A stretch of 64,000 nt of DNA from Thiohalocapsa sp. (GCA_028277725.1 JANQFX010000120.1:1-64000), one strand, 5' to 3'; positions 1 to 8,631 are shown, counted from the stretch's first letter. The notes: generated from the sequence alone by a model not told the origin. Numbers and translations: made by a program.

Positions 1-341
1 TGCCGGCCTGACTCGCCGCGCTTTCCGGCGCGGCTCGGGGCCCCTGAGCGCCGCCCCGGCAGGGCTCTGAGGGGGCGAGCCAATTCTTGCCCAGTCTCAA
101 CGAGTTGTAACGCAGCTCAGCGGCCCGCGGGGCGTGCCCTGGCGGCCGTAGCGGCCTTCACCCGGTGGGTGACGTGCGAAGGATGCATGCATTCCAGACA
201 GCACAGGCATTTGCGCACGGCACTGAGCGGTCAACTGCTCCATCTAGGTGTTGGCTTGTGAGCATGTTGCATGGTTGTTATCCCGGCTCAGATGCTCCCG
301 TGTACGAACGCGGGTGTGGGGCCATGTGGTACCTTGTGATT
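1..341. other. intergenic, no supported gene
   Basis: No reading frame here has a recognisable family. The only structure noted is a 19-base sequence at 256-274 that repeats the start region of the Uma2 gene (see the repeat entries). On the minus strand 1-120 can be read as an open stretch without a start, which could be the end of a decayed gene, but I cannot assign it. Confidence 0.4.
256..274. repeat. 19-bp direct repeat, copy 1 (uma2 start region)
   Basis: The sequence ttgtgagcatgttgcatgg is identical to 886-904. On the minus strand it spells the start codon and first codons of the Uma2 protein (MQHAHK). Downstream of this copy the frame soon meets a stop. It looks like the leftover start of a second, deleted copy of the gene, or the scar of a local duplication. 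Confidence 0.7.
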
Positions 342-902
342 TCAGCTCCAAAGGTCACCGAGCTGCAGCTTCAGTGCATCGAAGGGTGCAACCGCGATGG
401 CATCGTTCCCGGATGCCTCCGCGAGCAGCCGCCAATCGCCGTCCTCCAGACCGTAGGCCTCCAGACGCCGGCGCATCGGATCGATCAGCCAGGCATAGGG
501 GACGCCGTAATGTGCGTAGATCGGCATCTTGAGCTCTCGGTCCTTGCTCGCGGTCGACGGGGATAGGACCTCGCAGACCCAGTCCGATACAACCTCGAAG
601 CGGTGGCCTTGAGGGATCTGCGGCATGCGCTCTCGGTGCCAGCCAGCAAGGTCGGGAACGACGACCTCTTGGTCGGTGACGAAGTGGATCTCCGGTTCCA
701 TCAAGATCCACCAGCCGCCGGGGCCGCCGCGACCTTTTCCGAACGGTCCGCCGATCTCGATCTGGAGGTTCGATTCGGTCAGTGCATGGGGACCCGCTGG
801 TCGCGGCTGGGCGTGAAGTTGACCGTTGAGGATTTCTCCAGTCAAACCCTCTGGCAAGGCTTCAAGCTGCTCGTAAAGCGTTTGTTTGTGAGCATGTTGC
901 AT
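342..902 (-). CDS. Uma2 family endonuclease (DUF820)
   Basis: A 186-residue protein of normal length for the Uma2/DUF820 family, a PD-(D/E)XK-type fold often present in many copies in cyanobacteria and purple sulfur bacteria; the biological role is unknown. The family pattern is clear: GEILNGQL near the start, VVVPDLAGW with the first acidic residue, CEVLSPSTASKDRELK carrying the Glu and the conserved Ser-Thr, then YAHYGVPYAWLID. All expected acidic residues and the Lys are present, so it appears intact. The ATG is the first in frame. Its start sequence is part of a 19-bp direct repeat with 256-274. It lies alone between decayed sequences, with no operon partner. Confidence 0.88.
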   Translation of the reverse strand: MQHAHKQTLYEQLEALPEGLTGEILNGQLHAQPRPAGPHALTESNLQIEIGGPFGKGRGGPGGWWILMEPEIHFVTDQEVVVPDLAGWHRERMPQIPQGHRFEVVSDWVCEVLSPSTASKDRELKMPIYAHYGVPYAWLIDPMRRRLEAYGLEDGDWRLLAEASGNDAIAVAPFDALKLQLGDLWS

Positions 903-904
903 GG
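886..904. repeat. 19-bp direct repeat, copy 2
   Basis: Perfect copy of 256-274, spanning the start codon of the Uma2 gene on the minus strand. Confidence 0.7.
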
Positions 905-994
905 GTGAGGCCTGTTCGAAAGGGCGGGATTGGTGGATAGAACGTGCAGGCTCATCGCTGGAAGCGTTTCCGAATGTGCTCGAACACAGCCTTG
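905..994. other. spacer between uma2 and IS remnant
   Basis: Short region upstream of the Uma2 gene. No clear promoter hexamers or gene are seen. Confidence 0.35.
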
Positions 995-1410
995 AGGTGG
1001 ACCCCTTGAGCTGGACAGCCGGAGGGTGGAAACGAGCTTCGGTTCTGGGTTCTCTGAGTCTGCTGATGCTCTCTGAACGGGACCTCCTATTTCAAGAAGT
1101 TTGCTGTTGTCGCGCCGCAGGCGTGTGCGGTTTGTGCTGGGGGTCGCGCGGCGCAGTGTGGGCAACGGGTGCATGAGTGTGGGCAAGGTGGGGGCAATCC
1201 GCCGGGAGCGGATTGTGTGCGGTCCCGGTACCGCCCCTTGCAGGCCCAACCGACGCATCAGGCGCTGCATGCGCTTACGGTTGACGACCTCGCCGTCGCG
1301 TCGCAACCCGTTGCGCATCCGGCGGCTGCCGAAGAACGGGGTCTGCAGGTACTGCTCGTCGATGCTCGCTCCTATCGGGGTCAGTATCCACCCGCCGGCA
1401 GAGCTTAGCG
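995..1410 (-). mobile_element. remnant of an IS3-family element (OrfB fragment)
   Basis: On the minus strand, from about 1363 to 1205, the frame reads IDEQYLQTPFFGSRRM, then NRKRMQRLMRRLGLQG and PGPHT. This is the HTH_21-like region before the catalytic DDE domain of IS3-family OrfB transposases. Everything after that, including the DDE residues, is missing; the open frame continues to 842 but no longer resembles a transposase. A sequence ttgaggtggaccccttgagc near 992-1011 resembles an IS terminal sequence, but I found no partner end. The element is dead and cannot move by itself. Confidence 0.6.
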
Positions 1411-1665
1411 AGCTGTCCGGTTCTCGGGGTTCACTTCAGTTCATACTGCTACCCTAGCGCCAGCCTTGCGCCGACCGAAGGGCAAGGCACAAGTAGCCAA
1501 CGCCAGCCACGCGGCCAGGCTGCTCCAGCTCGAGGTCCCATTCGGCCCGTCCCCGCGCGGCCGGCTCCTGCTCGTGGCCACCCGCGGAGCACTCAGCCCC
1601 TGTGTATCGACCGTGATTTCGAGCTTCTCAACACGCATGCGATTGGTTATCATTCGCTTCTGATT

Positions 1666-2049
1666 ATGACCGACGACATACTCCGCCTACTGCCATCGAG
1701 TGCCTCGCCGCCGGGTAGCCGCCAAACGAGTCCTTGCGTTGACCTCAGGGCGCATCGGCAGGGTCGCGCGCAGGCCGTGCGGGAGGTCCGCGCCGTGCTC
1801 GACGACCCGCCTGCTAGATGAGCGCCGCATGGATGTCTTCGTCGTTCAGTCGGCCTCGCCGACGCCCAGGCGGCTATCGAGCGCCATGCACCGGCTTGGC
1901 CGATTGCCGGCGACGGTGCCCGGATCGCGACTCAACGCCTCCTTGCGACCCGTCTTGCGGAAGCTGACCGACACCTCGCGGCGCTGCGATCCGCTTGGCG
2001 GGCACGGAGCGCCGCCCCCGTCGACCGAACTGGCCGAGTTGGAGAATGA
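1666..2049 (+). pseudogene. decayed reading frame of unknown product
   Basis: Starting at an ATG, the frame reads MTDDILRLLPSS, continues to a TGA after 51 codons, and in the same frame resumes as LADAQAAIERHAPAW and LATRLAEADRHLAALR before a second stop at 2047. The Ala/Leu/Glu/Arg composition of the second half is that of a helical or coiled-coil segment, like the C-terminal tails of some polysaccharide-locus proteins. I do not recognise the family. The intact downstream codon character with an in-frame stop suggests a recently broken gene rather than noise, but this is weak evidence. Confidence 0.25.
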
Positions 2050-2286
2050 CCTAAGGACAGGATGGCAAAACCAGACCGATGTCCGAAGCGGAACCTTCGA
2101 ACCGGCACTCACACGCGGACTAACGCCCTGGCTCCAAGACCGCGACCTGAGCGAAGATGACCCCACGACAACTCTTTGCAGACACCACGCCAGGCGAGAC
2201 ACTATTGCCAGGCGCCAAATCCTAAGAGTCGCTCCACACCGGCTTGTCCTGCGACTCTCAACCACTGACCGCTGCCCCGTTCCCTG
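2050..2286. other. leader upstream of the wzt-like remnant
   Basis: No gene is seen. It lies directly before the truncated ABC ATPase frame and is a plausible place for the former promoter of the polysaccharide operon, but no convincing -35/-10 pair could be identified. Confidence 0.3.
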
Positions 2287-2598
2287 ATGTCTGACACCCT
2301 CATCACCGTCGACAACGTCTCGATGAAATTCTGCCGCAGCCTGAAGAAGTCGCTCTGGTGCAGCATGCAGGATCTTGTCAACAAGGTAATCTGCCGGCGT
2401 AACGGCGTCGATGGCGAGTTGTGTCTCATGGGAGTTTGGGCGGTCAAGGATGCCAGATTCGAGTTGAAGTGCGGGGATTGTCTGGCGCCGGTTGCGCGGA
2501 ATGTGGCAGGCAAGACCACGCTGCTGACCATACTCAACGGGCTCTCCAATCGGGACCGTGGGCGAGTCGCGATGTCCGGGTGTGTCGCGAAGGAATAA
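2287..2598 (+). pseudogene. truncated ABC-transporter ATPase (wzt-like remnant)
   Basis: The frame begins MSDTLITVDNVSMKFC and includes WAVKDARFELKCGD, which is the normal N-terminal strand pattern of Wzt-type polysaccharide-export ATPases. It stops after 103 residues, before the signature and Walker B regions. The Walker A is damaged: canonical GRNGAGKTT has become ARNVAGKTT, so both early glycines are lost. The end of the fragment runs directly into the ribosome-binding site of wzm, so it once belonged to the same transcription unit. A complete Wzt follows at 3450, which makes this a redundant, decaying second ATPase. A regulatory use of the short peptide cannot be excluded but nothing suggests it. 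Confidence 0.75.
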
Positions 2599-2600
2599 CC

Positions 2601-3449
2601 GTGACTCCGCAACAGACAGCAAGATCCGGCACTGAGATCGTCATCGAGCCGCCGAGGCAGTTGGGGGCAATCAACTGGCGTGAGCTCTGGGAGTTCCGCG
2701 AACTGCTCCAGCAGATGGTCTGGCGCGACGTGACGGTGCGTTACAAGCAGACCGCCTTGGGAATCGCCTGGGCTGTGCTGTCACCGCTGATCATGGTTGC
2801 GATCTTCGCACTGATCTTCGGCCTCTGGGGGCGGCTGCCTACCAACGGCGTGCCGGCCCCGGCCTTCTTCTTGGCCGGTTTGATCGCGTACAACTTCTTC
2901 GCCTCCGCGCTCGCGGGCAGTGCCAACTCCATGCTGAGCCAGCGCGGCCTGCTGACCAAGATCTACTTCCCCCGCCTGATTGCTCCCCTCTCGGCTACGG
3001 TCGCCCAGCTGGTCGACTTGTTGATTGCCTTGGCGGTGGTGCAGGCACTGGCCCTCTATTACGGATTCGTTCCCGGCTGGCGGCTGCTGTGGGTGGTGCC
3101 CCTGTGCGTGCTGTGGGCTTGGGCCGCGGCTCTCGGACTGGGCCTGTGGCTGGCGGCCCTGAACGTCCATTACCGGGACGTGGGACAGCTCGTGCCCTTC
3201 CTCACGCGGGTCTGGCTGTTTGCCTCGCCGGTGATCTATCCGGTCTCGATGATCCCCGCGAAGTGGCACTGGCTGTACGGCCTCAACCCGATGGTGGGCG
3301 TGATCGAATGGCTGCGCTGGGGCCTGTTCCACACCGCCCCGCCGCCGAGCCCGGTCTTGTGGCTCTCGATGCTCGTGTCCGTCGTCCTTCTCGTCACCGG
3401 CCTGTGGTACTTCCGCCGCACGGAACATGCCTTCGCGGACCTGGTGTAG
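2601..3449 (+). CDS. wzm: polysaccharide ABC exporter, permease (Wzm)
   Basis: Inner-membrane permease of an ABC-2 type exporter for undecaprenyl-linked O-antigen or capsule chains. From the GTG at 2601 (AAGGA six bases upstream) it is 282 residues, normal for Wzm; an upstream in-frame ATG at 2421 would overlap the ATPase remnant and add unrelated sequence. Six hydrophobic segments are visible at about 52-76, 86-106, 135-155, 162-187, 200-215 and 252-270. VWRDVTVRYKQTALG near residue 40-53 and SPVIYPVSMIP near 209-219 are typical of the family. The stop at 3447-3449 directly abuts the wzt ATG, indicating translational coupling. Confidence 0.92.
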   Translation: MTPQQTARSGTEIVIEPPRQLGAINWRELWEFRELLQQMVWRDVTVRYKQTALGIAWAVLSPLIMVAIFALIFGLWGRLPTNGVPAPAFFLAGLIAYNFFASALAGSANSMLSQRGLLTKIYFPRLIAPLSATVAQLVDLLIALAVVQALALYYGFVPGWRLLWVVPLCVLWAWAAALGLGLWLAALNVHYRDVGQLVPFLTRVWLFASPVIYPVSMIPAKWHWLYGLNPMVGVIEWLRWGLFHTAPPPSPVLWLSMLVSVVLLVTGLWYFRRTEHAFADLV

Positions 3450-4688
3450 ATGATCCGAATCGAGAACATCGGCAAACGCTACCGGTTGGGTGGTGGCGTG
3501 CGTCACGACACGCTGCGGGATCTGATCTCACATCGCGCCGGCCGCCTGCTCGGGCGCGGTCGGGAAAGTGCCGAGGATACGCCGTCCGGTGAATTCTGGG
3601 CCCTCAAAGACGTCACCTTCGACGTCGAAGAGGGCGAGGTGGTCGGCATCATCGGCCGCAACGGCGCGGGCAAGAGCACACTCCTCAAGATCCTGTCGCG
3701 CATCACCCCGCCCACCGAAGGACGTATTCGGCTGAAGGGGCGTATTGCGAGCTTGTTGGAGGTCGGCACCGGCTTTCACCCGGAGCTGACCGGCCGCGAG
3801 AACATCTTCATGAACGGCTCGATACTCGGCATGCGCCGGGCCGAGATCCGCGCAAAGCTGGATGAGATCATCGCCTTCTCCGAGGTGGAGAAGTTCATCG
3901 ACATGCCGGTGAAGCATTACTCCTCCGGCATGTACGTGCGCTTAGCCTTTGCTGTCGCGGCGCATTTGGAGCCGGAGATCCTTGTCGTGGACGAGGTGTT
4001 GGCGGTGGGGGATATCGCATTTCAGCGAAAGTGCATGGGCAAGATGAACGATGTGGCTCGGGGGGGGCGGACTGTTCTGTTTGTAAGCCACAACATGCCT
4101 GCCGTTTCGAGCCTTACTTCGAAGGCAGTACTGCTCGATGGCGGACGTTTGGTTAAGCAGGACCATACTGACGAAGTGATTCGTTGGTACCTACGAGAAA
4201 TGCGCGACAAATCTCCTTCCACCCGAGTGATTGATCGCACGGATCGGGACGGTGACGGGCGAGCGCGGATTGTCGACATCTTCGTCGATGATCAGGAGGG
4301 TAATGTGAACATTCTCCCCCTTTCCAAGAGTCCGAAGCGTATAAATATCGAAATAGACGCCGAAGATTGCGTGGCAGAAATTAACATCGCAATCTCCATC
4401 TTTAATTCAGACCGGCGCCGGATCGTATGGACAGAGAGTTCGCTTTCCACGGATTTGTTCACATTTGAGAAAGGTCGTCACAAACTCCGAATCGACTTGG
4501 CGAGAGGGTTTTCGCCCACCCCTGGGGAGTACTTCGTGAATGCCGCGCTAATTTCAAGTGGCGGGATGGTAGACTATGTCGCGGACGCACTGAAGTTCAG
4601 TATCGAGACCGGGGACTTCTTCGGACGCGGTCGCTTGCCCAATACCACATCGGAAGTGCTTGTGGATCACACCTGGAATATAGCGTGA
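3450..4688 (+). CDS. wzt: polysaccharide ABC exporter, ATPase with C-terminal binding domain (Wzt)
   Basis: ATPase partner of Wzm, 412 residues. Walker A GRNGAGKST lies at about 69-77, the signature YSSGMYVRLAFA at 157-168 and Walker B ILVVDEVLAVGD at 177-188. After about residue 245 a separate beta-rich domain follows; its length and position match the Wzt C-terminal carbohydrate-binding domain, which in E. coli O9a reads the chain-terminating group before export. That makes the next gene, a kinase-like/methyltransferase fusion, a likely partner. The ATG immediately follows the wzm stop, and the TGA overlaps the ATG of the next gene. The C-terminal third is visibly AT-richer than the ATPase half, as if the binding domain had been exchanged. 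Confidence 0.93.
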   Translation: MIRIENIGKRYRLGGGVRHDTLRDLISHRAGRLLGRGRESAEDTPSGEFWALKDVTFDVEEGEVVGIIGRNGAGKSTLLKILSRITPPTEGRIRLKGRIASLLEVGTGFHPELTGRENIFMNGSILGMRRAEIRAKLDEIIAFSEVEKFIDMPVKHYSSGMYVRLAFAVAAHLEPEILVVDEVLAVGDIAFQRKCMGKMNDVARGGRTVLFVSHNMPAVSSLTSKAVLLDGGRLVKQDHTDEVIRWYLREMRDKSPSTRVIDRTDRDGDGRARIVDIFVDDQEGNVNILPLSKSPKRINIEIDAEDCVAEINIAISIFNSDRRRIVWTESSLSTDLFTFEKGRHKLRIDLARGFSPTPGEYFVNAALISSGGMVDYVADALKFSIETGDFFGRGRLPNTTSEVLVDHTWNIA

Positions 4689-6004
4689 TGGAAGGGTCGT
4701 CGAAGACTGAGCTTCTGAGTGAAAGCGTTATCACCTTTGACCCTGCATCATCAGTGGACGAGTTCGGTAGAGTTTTCTGGCGCGATGGTCAAGTTTATCG
4801 CGGAGTGGCTAGGCAATCGGAAGCGCTTGCACGGGACATCCTCGAAAGGGCGTCAGTGTGGTCGGCGTACGGACTGATAGAAACCTCTGAATCGAATTTC
4901 CGAATGAGAGACTTTCCCCTAGTGCTCGCGCATCGAACGATCAGATTCCGTAGCTACTGCACTGAATGGATTCCAGAGATGCTTAGGGATGCGGCACTTA
5001 CCTATCTAAGGCTCCAACTCAAGCTTACGGAAGACGGGTATATGCTCAAGGACGGCCATCCGTGGAACATTCTGTTCGATGCTGGGCGGCCGGCCTATGT
5101 GGACGTCGGCTCTATCATACCATTCAACGAAGACAGGGTTTTCGCCAGCTTACGAGAGTTCCGCCTCTATTTTCTTTTGCCACTCAAGCTGTTTTCCTTG
5201 TGGAGCAGCAAGAGGGTTTACGAGTTTCTCAACACTCCTATTCCCAATCAAGCAGCATGGGAAAGAACTGCGAACGAGGAATCCGTAAAAGCACTTCCGA
5301 TAACGAAGCTGTTCGGCCACCGTTTCACGCTGAAGCGGCTTATCTCGCAGGTGGAGCGTTTGAATGTCTCGCATGGCGACCGCACCGAGTGGACCGCTTA
5401 CGAGCAGAAAGCGCCGGACGTGACCGCCCCGGACTCTTTCTTGGCAAAACAGCGATCAGCCTACGAGGTTCTGAAGCGCCTAGGCTCGGGGACACTGCTC
5501 GATATCGGGTGCAACAAGGGATGGTACAGTCGTCTTGCGGAAACCATGGGTTTCTCGGTGGTATCCGTAGATATTGACCTAGCCTCGCTTGCGACTCTGT
5601 ACAGCCAAGTGAAGCGCGAGCAACTGAACATCCTACCCTTGCGCGTGGACATCTGCGACCCGACGGGAGCGAACGGCTTGGATGAAGGTTATCCGGCATT
5701 CATAGACCGCATGAAATGCGACGTGGTGCTGGCTATGGCCATTATCCATCATCTAGCCTACAAGCGAGCGGTTTCGTTCGAAACCACCGCCGATCGCATT
5801 GCCAAGCTCACCCGCAGAGTGGCGGTAGTCGAGTTCATCCCACGGGAAGATGCTCACGTCTGCAAGTGGGAACAGAATGGAATGGAATGGTACTCTCGGG
5901 CGCGTTTTATAAAGGCATTCATGTTGCACTTCGATCGGGTTGAGTCGTTCCCTTCAACACCGCATCCCCGAGAAGTGTTCGTCTTCGAGAAGAAGGGTGT
6001 TTAA
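4688..6004 (+). CDS. kinase-like / SAM methyltransferase fusion, possible chain terminator
   Basis: A 438-residue two-domain protein. The N-terminal half carries KDGHPWNILF at about 121-130 and VDVGS at 138-142, which line up with the kinase catalytic loop (R-D-x-x-P-x-N) and the DFG box; the usual His before the loop is Leu. The C-terminal half has SAM motif I LLDIGCNKGWYS at about 270-281 and VLAMAIIHHLA at 348-358, typical of class I methyltransferases. Context directly after wzm-wzt suggests modification of the growing chain end, as WbdD (methyltransferase then kinase) does in E. coli O9a, here with reversed order. The start is taken as the ATG overlapping the wzt stop; a GTG three bases earlier is possible. 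The gene is AT-richer than the flanks. Confidence 0.75.
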   Translation: MEGSSKTELLSESVITFDPASSVDEFGRVFWRDGQVYRGVARQSEALARDILERASVWSAYGLIETSESNFRMRDFPLVLAHRTIRFRSYCTEWIPEMLRDAALTYLRLQLKLTEDGYMLKDGHPWNILFDAGRPAYVDVGSIIPFNEDRVFASLREFRLYFLLPLKLFSLWSSKRVYEFLNTPIPNQAAWERTANEESVKALPITKLFGHRFTLKRLISQVERLNVSHGDRTEWTAYEQKAPDVTAPDSFLAKQRSAYEVLKRLGSGTLLDIGCNKGWYSRLAETMGFSVVSVDIDLASLATLYSQVKREQLNILPLRVDICDPTGANGLDEGYPAFIDRMKCDVVLAMAIIHHLAYKRAVSFETTADRIAKLTRRVAVVEFIPREDAHVCKWEQNGMEWYSRARFIKAFMLHFDRVESFPSTPHPREVFVFEKKGV

Positions 6005-6021
6005 AGGAAAGGTTCGCGTAG

Positions 6022-6921
6022 ATGTCGCAGTATGGACTAATCGCCAGAGGGTTTAACGCTGGCCGCAGAGCGGCTAAAATGAATCTGGCCGGTTTACCAT
6101 TCGATGGCTTTGGGCGAAGGCTTGCGTTGCATCAACTCATCGCCCAGCGGGAATTTTCTTCTATGGTAGTGCAGAATCTTGCCAATCCGATTTCTTGCGT
6201 AAGGTATTTCGAATTTGCATTTGCGGATGAAGTGTTTGCAAAGCGGTATGGGCGCCGCAACGGAGTTAAGGCGTTAGATATTTCTTCGCCCAGGCTTTGG
6301 CCGTTCTGGCTGGCGGAGAAACGTGCTGCTCACGTCACCATGGTCAACGCAGACGGGAATGATATCGCGGTATCCCGTGGCTTAAGCCAGTTTCTCAAGA
6401 ATTCCGACCAGATTGTTCTGTTAGATAACGTGAACGCAACCAGACTTCCGTTTGATGAAGATTGCTTTGACGTAACCACATCGATAAGCGTGATCGAGCA
6501 CATCAATGGGGAGGGCGACGTTAGGATGGTGTCCGAAGTATCACGCGTGACCAGGTCGGGAGGTCTCGCAGTGCTTACTTTTCCTGTGAAACCCACATTC
6601 GAGAATGAGTACCGAGAGACTGATCCCTACGGCACGCAACAACCTGTTCCGGGTAAGGGTTTCTTTTTTCAGCGTTTCTACGATGTTCAGTCCATTAGGG
6701 CTCGGATCCTGCAAAGCCATGACTGCAAGGAGTTCGCTCGTCGCTACTATGTGGAAAGCCCTCCCGGGTGGTTCGCGGAGTATGAGCGAACGTGGATAGA
6801 GCGAGGCCTCGAGTGGACGGTGAATGACCCGATCTTCATGTGCGAGCACTTTGTCGACGCGGGCAGCGAGCACCCGACGGATCGCATGGGCGTCTGCTGT
6901 TTAGCATTGGAGGTTCGGTAA
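6022..6921 (+). CDS. class I SAM-dependent methyltransferase
   Basis: A 299-residue protein of the polysaccharide operon. Motif I is degenerate: KALDISSPRLWPFW at about 84-97 replaces the usual D-x-G-x-G. NADGNDI and LPFDEDCFDVTTSISVIEHI at about 147-166 are the recognisable post-I and motif-III parts of Methyltransf_11-type enzymes, followed by RVTRSGGLAVLTFP. It probably methylates a sugar or a lipid-linked intermediate in the cytoplasm, but the substrate cannot be read from sequence. It starts 17 bases after the previous gene and ends two bases before the TTG of the aminotransferase gene. AT-rich codon usage matches its upstream neighbour. Confidence 0.75.
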   Translation: MSQYGLIARGFNAGRRAAKMNLAGLPFDGFGRRLALHQLIAQREFSSMVVQNLANPISCVRYFEFAFADEVFAKRYGRRNGVKALDISSPRLWPFWLAEKRAAHVTMVNADGNDIAVSRGLSQFLKNSDQIVLLDNVNATRLPFDEDCFDVTTSISVIEHINGEGDVRMVSEVSRVTRSGGLAVLTFPVKPTFENEYRETDPYGTQQPVPGKGFFFQRFYDVQSIRARILQSHDCKEFARRYYVESPPGWFAEYERTWIERGLEWTVNDPIFMCEHFVDAGSEHPTDRMGVCCLALEVR

Positions 6922-6923
6922 CC

Positions 6924-8030
6924 TTGTTCGACGAACCCCGCTTTCTTCCCGTCGCCGACACCGACCTTTCCGGCCGTGAGCGCGAATACCTGTTGCAGGC
7001 GTTCGACTCCGGTTGGCTGAGCGGCTCCGGACCGTTCGTCGAGCGCTTCGAGCGCGGCGTTGCCGACTACTGCGGGGTGCGCCATGGTTTGGCCTGCGCC
7101 AACGGTACCGTGGCCCTTCATCTGGCGCTGCTCGCGTTCGGCGTCGGGCCGGGTGACGAGGTGATCGTGCCGTCGCTCACCTACATCGCAACCGCCAACG
7201 CGGTGACCTATTGCGGCGCGACCCCGGTGTTCGCTGACTGCGACCCTGGCACCTGGAACGTCAGCGCCGACGCCATGCGCGCACTCATCACCGAGCGCAC
7301 CAAGGGCATCATCGTCGTGCACCTCTACGGCAATCCGGTGGACATGGACCCGGTCACCGCGCTTGCCCGCCAGCACGGCCTATTCGTGGTGGAGGATGCA
7401 GCGGAGGCCCACGGCACCCTGTACAAGGGCCGCCGCGCCGGCATCTTCGGTGACGTGGCCACCTTCTCCTTTTACGGCAACAAGCTCATGACCACCGGCG
7501 AAGGCGGCATGGTGCTCACCGACAACGACGACCTGATGGCGAAGATGCGCCTCCTCCGGGGGCAGGGCATGGACCCGGCGCGCCGCTACTGGTTTCCGAT
7601 GGTGGGCTACAATTACCGCCTCACCAATCTGCAATGTGCGCTGGGCGTCGCCCAGTTGGAACGGCTGCCGGAATTCCTCGTCAACCGCAGGCGTCTGGCG
7701 GCACGCTACGCCGCGGTGCTCGCCGATATTCCCGGTATTTCCCTGCAAACCGAGCAAGGCGAGGGCATCAGTTCCTGGTGGATGTTCAGCATTCGATTAT
7801 CGGACCAGGCGACACGAGATCGGGTCATGGCGGCACTGGCCGAGGTGAACATCGAGACTCGCCCGTTGTTCTGGCCGCTGCACATGCTGCCGCCCTACGA
7901 GCTAGCCGGCGCCAACTGCCCTGTTTCGGAGGCTGTCGGCCTTTCCGGCTTGAACCTGCCTACCGGCGGACACGTTACCGATGGAGACGTTGACCAGATT
8001 CGCTCAATCATTAAACAAGTGATCGGGTAA
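6924..8030 (+). CDS. DegT/DnrJ/EryC1/StrS aminotransferase, perosamine-synthase-like
   Basis: PLP-dependent sugar aminotransferase. From the TTG at 6924 (GGAGG about ten bases upstream) it is 368 residues, the normal family length; an upstream GTG at 6840 would overlap the previous gene by 82 bases. PSLTYIATANAV at about 83-94, VVEDAAEAHG at 155-164 and the catalytic Lys187 in FYGNKLMTTGEGG are present. LRGQGMDPARRYW and VGYNYRLTNLQ are the features that make it look like GDP-perosamine synthase (4-amination of GDP-4-keto-6-deoxymannose). Its expected substrate comes from Gmd, which is broken at 14.2 kb, so either another gmd exists elsewhere or the substrate differs. Confidence 0.85.
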   Translation: MFDEPRFLPVADTDLSGREREYLLQAFDSGWLSGSGPFVERFERGVADYCGVRHGLACANGTVALHLALLAFGVGPGDEVIVPSLTYIATANAVTYCGATPVFADCDPGTWNVSADAMRALITERTKGIIVVHLYGNPVDMDPVTALARQHGLFVVEDAAEAHGTLYKGRRAGIFGDVATFSFYGNKLMTTGEGGMVLTDNDDLMAKMRLLRGQGMDPARRYWFPMVGYNYRLTNLQCALGVAQLERLPEFLVNRRRLAARYAAVLADIPGISLQTEQGEGISSWWMFSIRLSDQATRDRVMAALAEVNIETRPLFWPLHMLPPYELAGANCPVSEAVGLSGLNLPTGGHVTDGDVDQIRSIIKQVIG

Positions 8031-8088
8031 TTGCAGATTTAATGGGTCGACCCCTTGTACTGCGATGTCCCCAAATGAGGAGGTACTC

Positions 8089-8631
8089 GTGTATAAATCA
8101 GATGAATTCCTCGGATACCTGAAGCGCATTGGAGAAGGCGTGCAAATATACAGAGATGCCTTGATATTAAAGCCTGAGCAGATCGAGATCGGTGACCACT
8201 CAAGGCTTGATGACTACTGTCGGGTCGAGGGTGGAAGAGGAGTTCAGATCGGATGTTACGTGCACATCTGCTCCTTCTCAAGCATTTATGGTGGCGGGCG
8301 TGCAATTATCGGAGACTACTGCGGGATTACTCAGGGAGCGCGATTGATAACTGGAACCGAGCAAGTCACAGGCGTCATGAGTGCGGCTGCTCCTGATAAT
8401 TTGCGCGATGCCATGTGTGGCTCCATAGTAATGGAATCACACAGTTTTATAGCAGCGAATGCCGTTGTCCTACCCAATGTCGTGATCGGGGAAGGCGCTG
8501 TTGTTGCGGCCGGTTCCGTCGTTCGCAAGAACGTCGATCCATGGACGATCGTAATGGGGACCCCAGCAAAGTTTGCAGCACGTAGGAAACGACTCGATCT
8601 CGCCGGCCTGCGAGCTCGAACTCAAGACTAA
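8089..8631 (+). CDS. hexapeptide-repeat (LbH) acyltransferase
   Basis: Left-handed beta-helix acyltransferase, probably O- or N-acetylating a sugar of the surface glycan. The GTG at 8089 has GAGGAGG five bases upstream and gives 180 residues; an ATG at 8065 lacks such a site. Hexapeptide pattern is seen in IEIGDHSRLDDYC, VQIGCYVHICSFS and AIIGDYCGITQGA. The C-terminal PNVVIGEGAVVAAGSVV and IVMGTPAKFAARRK are characteristic of the WbbJ/NodL-like group. It follows the aminotransferase by 58 bases, so acylation of a 4-amino sugar is a reasonable guess. Confidence 0.87.
   Translation: MYKSDEFLGYLKRIGEGVQIYRDALILKPEQIEIGDHSRLDDYCRVEGGRGVQIGCYVHICSFSSIYGGGRAIIGDYCGITQGARLITGTEQVTGVMSAAAPDNLRDAMCGSIVMESHSFIAANAVVLPNVVIGEGAVVAAGSVVRKNVDPWTIVMGTPAKFAARRKRLDLAGLRARTQD

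Noticed and set aside
842-1318. 158-codon minus-strand frame as one gene
   Set aside because: Only its first part is transposase-like; the rest runs through non-homologous DNA into the Uma2 start.
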